From: Blastocatellia bacterium AA13
Lineage (GTDB): Bacteria; Acidobacteriota; Blastocatellia; UBA7656
Direction of reading: 5' to 3'
Length of the DNA stretch: 64,000 bases
Assembly: GCA_003222245.1 (NCBI GenBank)
Contig: QHVH01000028.1
Span: forward strand, 1 to 64,000
In this document: in pieces, positions 37,072 to 44,700 of the stretch
How the letters are laid out: the number at the start of each line of letters is the position of its first letter
Numbering within the stretch: the first letter of the stretch is position 1
Notes under the pieces: generated by a model
The model's database searches: none
Told to the model about the DNA's origin: nothing
The model's input: the letters and a program-made list of their open reading frames with translations, nothing else
Made by a program: the position numbers and the translations under genes

Positions 37072-38691
37072 ATGGCTGAGCGCGAGATCAAGCGTTACGC
37101 GGTATCAATGTCACACGGGTTGATCGTTCTTGTATTCCTCACACTGGCGATTCCCGCACAGGACACGGCCCCAAATCCTGCGCGCGAGTGGTGGAGGCAT
37201 ATTGAGTACCTGGCGAGCGACGATCTCGCCGGACGCGAGACCGGCAGCGAAGGTCATCGCCGCGCCGCTCAATATATCGCCGCCGCATTCGAGCGCGCAG
37301 GGTTGAAGCCCGGAGGAACGCACGGCTACTTTCAACCCGTGAGATTTATCTCGCGAAAGATCGTGGAGGCGCGATCGAGTCTGGCTCTCGTCAGAAATGG
37401 AAAAGCGGAGCCCGTGGTTCTCGGAGAAGATGCGACCTTCAGCATGGGCATCGAGCACGCGCCGCGGACCGAAGCGCCCCTCGTTTTTATCGGCTACGGT
37501 TTGACCGTTCCCGAGATGAACTACGACGATCTGGCTGGGCTCGATCTGCATGGCAAAGTAGTTCTGTTGCTGTCGGGCGGGCCGTCTGACATACCCGGTC
37601 CGCTGCGAGCGCATTATCAGAACACACGTTGGGAAGCTCTGAAGCGGGCGGGCGTGATCGGCGTCATTTCGGTTCAGAATCCCATAGGCCAGGACATTCC
37701 GTGGGAACGATCGAAGCTCGCTCGGCTTCGTCCCTCGTTATCGCTTGCGGAGCCGGGCCTCGAGGAAAACCAGGGACAGCACTTGGCGGTGACCTTCAAT
37801 CCCGCGAAGGCCGAGAAACTGTTCGTAGATTCGGGACACACGTTTGCCGAGATATTGAAGCTGGCCGAAGCAGGCAAACATCTCCCGCGATTTGCGATTC
37901 CGACCAGCGTGCGGGCGACGGTCGCCTTTGAAAAACAATCTCTCGAATCGCAAAACGTAGTCGGCATACTGCCGGGCTCCGACGCCAAACTGAAGGATGA
38001 GTATGTCGTGCTTTCCGCTCATCTCGATCACGTGGGGAAAGGCGAGCCGATCAACAATGATCGGATCTACAACGGCGCGATGGACAACGCTTCGGGAACC
38101 GCTACGTTGATTGAAGCCGCGCGCGCGTTCAGCGAGAAGAAGCTGCGCTTCCGGCGATCGATAGTATTTCTCGCCGTTACGGCGGAGGAGCACGGGCTGA
38201 AGGGATCGAGATACTACGCCGCCCATCCGACGGTTCCGTTCGAGGGAATCATCGCCGATATAAATATCGATATGTTCCTGCCGCTGTTTCCTTTTCGAAG
38301 TTTCATAGTTCAGGGACTCGAAGAATCAAACCTGGCGGAAGACCTGCGAAAGGCCGCGACCAGCGTTGGAGTCGATGTCCTTTCAGACCCCGAGCCCGAA
38401 CGCCGCGCGTTCGTGCGAAGCGATCAGTACAGTTTCATCAGGAAGGGCGTGCCCTCAATATCTCTCAAGGTGGGTTTCATAAAGGACTCACCGGAACATG
38501 AGATCGTGAAGCGTTGGCGAAAAGAACGCTACCATGCGCCCTCTGACGATCTAAAGCAGCCGATCGATTTTGAATCGGCGGCCAAATTCAACGATGCTTA
38601 TTTGCGAGTAGTCGAAGCCGTCGCCAACCGCCCGGATCGTCCTCGCTGGAACAGCGACAGTTTCTTCAAGCGATTCGCTCGCGCCCAGTAA
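37072..38691 (+). CDS. secreted M28-family aminopeptidase with PA insert
   Basis: 539 residues. The N-terminus is basic and followed by a hydrophobic stretch (about 15-27), which looks like an export signal. A protease-associated domain lies at about 110-250. The catalytic M28 domain has the zinc ligands and base in order: SAHLDHVG (His, Asp), GAMDNASGTATL (Asp), TAEEHGLKGS (Glu-Glu) and INIDMF (Asp). GGAGG precedes ATG 37072. It probably trims peptides outside the cytoplasm. Confidence 0.9.
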   Translation: MAEREIKRYAVSMSHGLIVLVFLTLAIPAQDTAPNPAREWWRHIEYLASDDLAGRETGSEGHRRAAQYIAAAFERAGLKPGGTHGYFQPVRFISRKIVEARSSLALVRNGKAEPVVLGEDATFSMGIEHAPRTEAPLVFIGYGLTVPEMNYDDLAGLDLHGKVVLLLSGGPSDIPGPLRAHYQNTRWEALKRAGVIGVISVQNPIGQDIPWERSKLARLRPSLSLAEPGLEENQGQHLAVTFNPAKAEKLFVDSGHTFAEILKLAEAGKHLPRFAIPTSVRATVAFEKQSLESQNVVGILPGSDAKLKDEYVVLSAHLDHVGKGEPINNDRIYNGAMDNASGTATLIEAARAFSEKKLRFRRSIVFLAVTAEEHGLKGSRYYAAHPTVPFEGIIADINIDMFLPLFPFRSFIVQGLEESNLAEDLRKAATSVGVDVLSDPEPERRAFVRSDQYSFIRKGVPSISLKVGFIKDSPEHEIVKRWRKERYHAPSDDLKQPIDFESAAKFNDAYLRVVEAVANRPDRPRWNSDSFFKRFARAQ

Positions 38692-38847
38692 CCGATGGCG
38701 GCTTCCGTTGATGTAAGCCTGCGCCGCAGAGATCGTGTTCGGCCAACAAAGTCCGGTTGACGGAGTCCGGTACGGGCGAATCAGATGCGTTCGCATCTAG
38801 AAAGGGTCAAAGGGGTTGCGTCGTTGAAAGAAGTCTGCAAGGAATTC

Positions 38848-38938
38848 ATCTCCGAAGGAGATAAACAAGACAGCCCAGGGTACCACCCTGGGTGAAGCCA
38901 CGTATTAGGACTGTGATCCCTGAATGGGATCAATACTC
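38848..38938. repeat. left copy of a 91-bp direct repeat flanking the RAYT gene
   Basis: This segment (TCTCCGAAGGAGA palindrome, then CCCAGGGTACCACCCTGGG, then the ATCCCTGAATGGGAT palindrome) recurs almost exactly at 40089-40180, in the same orientation and about 1.24 kb away, enclosing the transposase gene. The only clear changes are in the last palindrome. It could mark the ends of a mobile unit, or two members of a repeat family. The rest of 38692-39015 shows nothing else. Confidence 0.85.
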
Positions 38939-39015
38939 TCCGTCACTTCAATCATCCATATTCACTCCAGATTCGGTAAACTGACGTGTTTTCGAATTGA
39001 AAGGAGAGCCAGACA

Positions 39016-39471
39016 ATGTCCCAGTCCCTCGCAAAGATTCTGCTTCATGTGATCTATTCGACCAAGGATAGAGATCCGTTTCTCGCCGATCAAGAGGTTC
39101 GCCGAAACATGCATTCGTACCTGGCGACGGTGTTCAAAGAGTACGATTCGCCCGCGCTTCTGATCGGAGGGGTTGCGGACCACGTTCATATCCTATGCTT
39201 GCTCTCACGCACGCACTCGATATCAGAAGTGATTCGGGAGGCTAAGCGGAATAGTTCGAAATGGATTAAGACTCAGGGAAACCGGCTGGAGAAGTTTCGG
39301 TGGCAGAGCGGATACGGCGCCTTCTCCGTAAGCCAATCGCAGGCGGCGCAAGTGAAGGCGTACATTTCAACTCAAGAGCGGCATCACCAGAGAAGAAGTT
39401 TTCAGGATGAATACCGCGATTTTCTCAAGAAGTACGAAGTCGAATACGACGAGCGATACGTTTGGGATTGA
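39016..39471 (+). CDS. REP-associated tyrosine transposase (IS200/TnpA-like)
   Basis: 151 residues, Y1-transposase fold. The HUH motif is His56-Val-His58 (GVADHVHIL) and the candidate nucleophile is Tyr116 (VKAYISTQERHH). The HH after the Tyr and the lack of any accessory tnpB gene fit the RAYT group, which is thought to be domesticated and to spread short palindromes. AAAGGAGAG precedes ATG 39016. It is surrounded by palindromic repeats on both sides. The C-terminus ends YDERYVWD. Confidence 0.9.
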   Translation: MSQSLAKILLHVIYSTKDRDPFLADQEVRRNMHSYLATVFKEYDSPALLIGGVADHVHILCLLSRTHSISEVIREAKRNSSKWIKTQGNRLEKFRWQSGYGAFSVSQSQAAQVKAYISTQERHHQRRSFQDEYRDFLKKYEVEYDERYVWD

Positions 39472-39494
39472 TAGGTCTGTACGGCCAATAATTT

Positions 39495-39690
39495 ATCAAT
39501 CCCCTTCGGGGAAAGGAAAAATTGAGGGTGCCGTCTTACCCGGGGTGAAGACCCTGGGCTCCAATATTGATCCGCTTCGCGGATACACATTCGGAAGTGT
39601 TCGGGGAAACGAAGAATTGAGGGCGCCATCTTTACCCAGGGGTGAAGACCCTGGGCTCAAATATTGATCCGCTTCGCGGATATCATCTCC
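39495..39690. repeat. two units of the palindromic repeat, right of the RAYT gene
   Basis: Two copies of a roughly 70-98-bp unit. Each holds the palindromes ATCCGCTTCGCGGAT (or CCCCTTCGGGG) and CCCAGGGTGAAGACCCTGGG, joined by GAATTGAGGGCGCC. Between 39702 and 39820 a separate 57-62-bp unit (GGAGTTTGGCC to GATCGTCCG) is duplicated in tandem, and 39821-40088 holds further small palindromes such as GTGCCTTCGGCAC and CCCACCAGTGAACTGGTGGG. Confidence 0.85.
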
Positions 39691-40088
39691 GAAGGAGATC
39701 TGGAGTTTGGCCATTAGAGATCCTGGGCGCAGAGACGTCGATCCCGTCGAGATCGTCCGGAGTTTGGCCGTTAGTTAGAGGTTCTCGGCGCAGAGACGTC
39801 AGTCCCGTAGGGATCGTCCGAACGTAGCCCACCGATTCATCGGTGGGTCCCAGAGCGCTTCGGCGACCTAGTCCCGAAGGGACGGCCGATGTAGTTCGTA
39901 TGTGAAGGCTTTGAACCATATCGGAAATCTGCAATATGTGTGTGGTCCTGTTGCGGCGCTCTGACAACAACAAGTCAGCCGTGCCTTCGGCACTTCTCGA
40001 TCAAATTACCCGACGATCCCACCAGTGAACTGGTGGGCTATTGCCGATTGTCCCTTTGGGACAATTCAAGCATCCCTTTAGGATGCCA

Positions 40089-40180
40089 ATCTCCGAAGGA
40101 GATAAACAAGACAGCCCAGGGTACCACCCTGGGTGAAGCCCACGTATTAGGACTGCGATCCCTGCAGGGGATCAATACTC
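40089..40180. repeat. right copy of the 91-bp direct repeat
   Basis: Near-identical to 38848-38938 and in the same orientation. It has one extra C and a more perfect last palindrome (ATCCCTGCAGGGGAT). It is followed directly by the main repeat array. Confidence 0.85.
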
Positions 40181-40206
40181 TGGTCTGTACCTACCTCCAA
40201 CAAGCT

Positions 40207-40693
40207 ATCAATCCCCTTCGGGGAAAGGAAGAATTGAGGGCGCCGTCTTACCCAGGGTGAAGACCCTGGGCTCCAATATTGATCCGCTTCGCGGATAACC
40301 ACATCCGGAAGTGTTCGGGGGAGGAAGAATTGAAGGCGCCGTCTTACCCAGGGTGAAGACCCTGGGCTCAAATCTTGATCCGCTTCCCGGATAACCATAT
40401 TCGGAAGTGTTCGGGGAAACGAAGAATTGAGGGCGCCATCTTACCCAGGGTGAAGACCCTGGGCTCAAATATTGATCCGCTTCGCGGATAACCACATTCG
40501 GAAGTGTTCGGGGGAAGGAAGAATTGAAGGCGCCATCTTACCCAGGGTGAAGACCCTGGGCTCAAATATTGATCCGCTTCGCGGATCTTCGCGGATAACC
40601 ACATTCGGAAGTGTTCGGGGAAAGGAAGAATTGAGGGCGCCATCTTACCCAGGGTGAAGACCCTAGGCTCAAATATTGATCCGCCTCGGATAA
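40207..40693. repeat. five-unit tandem array of about 97-bp palindromic repeats
   Basis: Five consecutive units with a partial sixth, each with ATTGATCCGCTTCGCGGAT, ACATTCGGAAGTGTTCGGGG, GAATTGAGGGCGCC and CCCAGGGTGAAGACCCTGGG. Unit 5 has an 8-bp internal duplication (CTTCGCGGAT twice). Units differ by a few bases. There are no unique spacers, so it is not a CRISPR array. From 40694 to 40999 I see no gene. This stretch should hold the promoter of the biosynthetic operon. Confidence 0.9.
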
Positions 40694-40999
40694 AGATTAA
40701 GACTCTGCCGTCGAACAGGGGGAATGTGACCGTTGAACGGTAATGAGCTTATCGATACGCCGAAATGCATAGCTGTGACCGGGGAGGGGAATTGCCCCGC
40801 CGCGGCGGATAAATGACAACCTATACCATTCGATTCAAAACCACTTAACTAGTCCGCATGAGAATCTCCCTCGCCGCTTAAGAAGTCTTTCATGAGGTTT
40901 CAACAAGAATTCAATGGCCTTTTAAGACATTCGTGCTCTTTCAGGGTATTGTCCTGCAAGCGGGTCGGACACTGAAATCCAAAAGTAGAGGTTAGAGAA

Positions 41000-41515
41000 A
41001 TGGTTCCCCTCTGGTACGTCATTCATACTCACTCAAAACAAGAGGTTAGGGCGGAGTGCAACCTGCGGGTCTTGAACATTGAAACCTTCGCTCCACAACT
41101 GAAGGTCCGCCGTCAAAATTCGTTCACCGGTGAGTTCCAGCTTGTAGTGAAGCCTCTGTTCACTGGCTACATCTTCGCGCGGTTCGATCTCGATAGCTTA
41201 TTGCATAAAGTTCGGTTTACCCGAGGAGTTCATAGCTTAGTTAGTGTTAGCGACGGACCGGTTCCCTTGAGCGAGGAAATGGTCGACTGTATTCGCGGAC
41301 GGGTCGCCAGCGATGGGTTCGTTCATATCGGGTCGAGTTTCAACCGGGGAGATCGGGTAGTCATTAAAGAAGGTCCACTTAAGAACCTCACCGGCATTTT
41401 TGAAAAAGAAATGAAGGACTCCGAGCGAGTAATGATCTTGCTGGACGCGGTCGAGTATCAGGCTCGAGTGCTCGTCGATCGAAACTTCCTGACAAAGGCA
41501 ATATCAGCCGGATAA
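41000..41515 (+). CDS. specialised NusG paralogue (RfaH/UpxY/LoaP-like antiterminator)
   Basis: 171 residues. The N-terminal NGN domain begins VPLWYVIHTHSKQEVRAECNL and includes VVKPLFTGYIFARFD. The C-terminal KOW motif reads FNRGDRVVIKEGPLKNLTGIF. Compared with the housekeeping NusG at 3260 it is shorter and clearly diverged, and it heads a PKS/NRPS operon instead of the secE-rplK block. Paralogues of this kind let RNA polymerase read through long operons by binding at leader sites. LoaP does so in Bacillus polyketide operons and RfaH in enterobacteria. An ops-like element lies 210 bp after its stop, just before the PKS gene. Confidence 0.88.
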   Translation: MVPLWYVIHTHSKQEVRAECNLRVLNIETFAPQLKVRRQNSFTGEFQLVVKPLFTGYIFARFDLDSLLHKVRFTRGVHSLVSVSDGPVPLSEEMVDCIRGRVASDGFVHIGSSFNRGDRVVIKEGPLKNLTGIFEKEMKDSERVMILLDAVEYQARVLVDRNFLTKAISAG

Positions 41516-41560
41516 GGGCCATAGCCGTCCTTGCAAGGCTGATCCCCAATGCAAAGTCGA

Positions 41561-41586
41561 CGAGTTGCGGATGCAATTGCAGCTCG
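41561..41586 (+). promoter_or_regulatory. leader hairpin upstream of the PKS gene
   Basis: CGAGTTGC (41561-41568) pairs with GCAGCTCG (41579-41586), 8 bp with one G-T pair and a 10-base loop. It lies in the 267-bp gap between the NusG paralogue and the PKS, ahead of the ops-like element, and would be present in the RNA leader. Confidence 0.4.
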
Positions 41587-41724
41587 GGTTCATTAAGTCC
41601 CAACCGGTCTCCTGAGCATAACGGCTCTGTAGATCGCCTTAACAACCGGTTCCGTGTCGTCTGTTTTTGATCGAATCGACAGGAACCTTCTCAAGCTCAA
41701 ATCAAACGCAGATAGAAAAGGGTC

Positions 41725-41742
41725 GGCGTTACATGCGGCAGC
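41725..41742 (+). promoter_or_regulatory. ops-like element 1, before the PKS gene
   Basis: GGCGTTACATGCGGCAGC. It matches the element at 54797-54814 at 17 of 18 positions and begins like the E. coli RfaH target (GGCGGTAGCGTG). It also fits the general pause pattern, with G at -10, T at -1 and G at +1. It lies 40 bp upstream of the PKS start codon, within the same transcript as the NusG paralogue. Confidence 0.55.
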
Positions 41743-41782
41743 CTGCCCGCAGTCACCAGTTAGTTAGCGATCTAAGGACAAA

Positions 41783-44700
41783 ATGAGCAAAGAAGCTGAG
41801 GCCAAATTAGAGCCATCCGTGCGGAGCGCTTCAAGGGAGCCGATAGCAATAGTGGGTATCGGATGCCGCTTCCCTGGCGTGAACGGAACAGAGGCCTTCT
41901 GGAGACTGCTCACCGAAGAGATCGACGCCATTCGCGAGGCCCCACAGGATCGCGTTGAAGTTGAGGGCATATATGATGCTCGTCCCGGAACACCTGGCAA
42001 AATTACCTCGCGTATGGGCGGCTTCCTCGACCGAGTCGACGAGTTCGACGCGTCGTTCTTTCATATCTCGCCTCGCGAAGCTCTGAAGATGGATCCCCAG
42101 CAGCGAAACCTTCTGGAGGTTGTTTGGGAAGCGCTTGAAGACGGTGGACAGGTTCCGGAGAAACTCAGCGGAAGCGCGACGGGCGTCTTTATTGGAGCCT
42201 GTGCTTCCGACTACGAGGATATCCAGTATTACCTTCGTTCGCGTGAAGAGATCGATCTCTACGTTTCGACGGGAACCTCGCGGAGCGTTTTGTCCGGGCG
42301 GATCTCCTACGCGTTTGATCTGAGAGGGCCGAGCATGACAATAGACACGGCGTGCTCCTCTTCTCTGGTTGCGGTTCATCTCGCCTGTCAAAGCCTGTGG
42401 TCGAGCGAATGCAAGCTGGCGCTTGCCGGCGGAGTGAATCTGGCGCTGTTGCCCGAGCTCACGATGAGTTTCTCTCGCGCCGGGTTGATTGCTCCGGGCG
42501 GCCGCTGCCGCTTTGGAGATGCCGGCGCGGAGGGTTTCATCCGAAGCGACGGAGTCGGAGCGGTCGTGCTCAAGCCGCTGTCTCAAGCGCTGCGCGACGG
42601 CGATTCAATCTACAGCATTATTCGAGGCAGCGCGGCCAATAATGACGGCCGCGGCAGCGGGTTGCTTGCAACGCCCAGCCGCGAAGGTCAGCAGGCGGTG
42701 TTGGAACAAGCGTATCTAAGAGCGGGCGTCTCACCGGCGGATGTTCAATACGTCGAAGCTCACGGCACGGGTACGAGCGTGGGCGATCCAATCGAGATCG
42801 AAAGCCTCGGAGCAATTCTTGGAAGGGGGCGACAGCCTGAAGATCGATGTTTGATCGGCTCGGTCAAAGGGAATATCGGGCATACCGAAGGCGCGGCCGG
42901 GATCGCCGGTCTCATCAAAGTAGCGCTCTGTCTCAAACACCGGATGATTCCTCGCAGCTTGCACTTTGAAACACCGAATCCGAAGCTGGCGTGGAGCGAT
43001 CTTCCGGTCGAGGTCTCGAGTCGTCTGGTCGAATGGCCGCGTTCGCGTCCGGCCATCGCGGGCGTAAGCGCTTTTGGCATTTCAGGCACAAACGCCCACG
43101 TAGTACTTCAGGAAGCGCCTCGACCCATCGAAGAGATGACCTCTTCAAATTCGTTATACCGGGAGATTAATCTAATCACGCTTTCAGCTCGCACGCAGGA
43201 AGCCCTCGTCGATCTTGCGAGGTCTTATCGCGGCGTCGCCCTTAACGAAGAGGCTTCGATTCACGACATTTGTTATACAGCCGCCGTGAGGAGATCCCAT
43301 CATGAGAACAGACTGGCGCTCGTGATTAGAGATCGCGAGGATCTGACGAATGCCCTGGATAGCTTTCTGAGATCCGAAGTGCGGCCCGGGATGTCGCAAG
43401 GACGGTTGGCGGCGGACACTTCTCATCGAATCGTTTTTGTCTTCTCCGGGCAGGGATCTCAATGGATAGGCATGGGCCGTCGATTGTTGGTCGAGCCTGC
43501 CTTCCGCAATGCGTTGGAGCGCTGCGATGCGGCAATCAAACAGTATGCGAACTGGTCCGTGCTTGAAGAGATGAACGCCGATGAGTCGACTTCCAGGCTC
43601 GATCAAATAGACGTCGTGCAGCCCTGCCTGTTTGCGATTCAGGTTGCGCTTGCCGATATGTGGCGCTCATTCGGAGTCGAACCCTATGCCGTAGTCGGCC
43701 AGAGCATGGGTGAAGTTGCCGCGGCTCACGTTGCGGGCGCGTTATCGCTGGAAGACTCGGTCAAGATCATCTGCGGACGGAGCCTCTTGATGAAACGGCT
43801 GAGCGGAACGGGAAGCATGCTGGTTGTCGGGCTTTCTCTCGATCAGGCGCTAGCGGCGATTGAAGGCTACGAGGCTGTGGTATCGATCGCCGTGAGCATG
43901 AGCCCGAGCTCGACGGTTCTCTCCGGCGACCGGACGGCGCTTGATGAAATCAGTCGCTTGCTTGATCGACGTGGCGTATTCAATCAATCGGTGAAAGTCG
44001 ATGTGGCTTCGCACAGTCCGATTGTCGAACCGCTGCGCAAAGATCTGCTCTCGGTATTAGCGGGCATTAAGCCGAGCGTTCCTTCTGTTCCGATCTACTC
44101 GACAGTCACGGGTTCTACTGAGCCGCCGGTGTTCGACGAACATTATTGGTTCCGAAATCTGAGAGAGCCAGTTCTGTTCTCATCCGCGATTGAACAGCTA
44201 ATTCGCGCGGGGGCCGATACGTTCATTGAGCTCAGTCCTAATCCGGTGCTTTTAACTCCGATTCAACAGACGGTAAAGCACCTTTGTCGAAGCGCCGCGG
44301 GGCTTCCATCCATGAGATGCGGCGAACACGAGCTTTCAGTAGTGCTGAGCTCACTAGGTGTTCTGTACACGTCGGGAATCGCAGTGGATTTTGAATCGGT
44401 GTATCCGGCCGGGCGGCTGGTTCCCCTGCCTGCTTATCCGTGGCAGCGCGAGCGCTTTTGGCTGGGCCCGGAGAGCGCCGCTCGCCGTCATGAGCGGGTT
44501 GCAGGCGCAAGTTCAGAGTCGATCTGGAGATGGCGGTCCAGCATAAAGTCCGCGGCACACGATGAGACTTACTTCTTTGAGATTGATCTGGGAGCCGAGC
44601 TTGTGCGTCGCTTGAGCGACCATCAGGTTCAGGGAGCCCCGATTCTACCGGGTGCGATTTATATCGACCTGGCGCTCTTCGCGGCTGGGAGTCTGTTTGG

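Noticed and set aside
40207-40693. Tandem array considered as a CRISPR
   Set aside because: The units are about 97 bp, adjacent, and nearly identical throughout, with no unique spacers and no cas genes.
40780-40795. Possible second sigma-54 promoter before the NusG paralogue (GGGGAG-N5-TTGCC)
   Set aside because: The GG/GC spacing fits, but the -24 part is poor and it overlaps a GGGGAATTGCCCC hairpin. Not enough to call.
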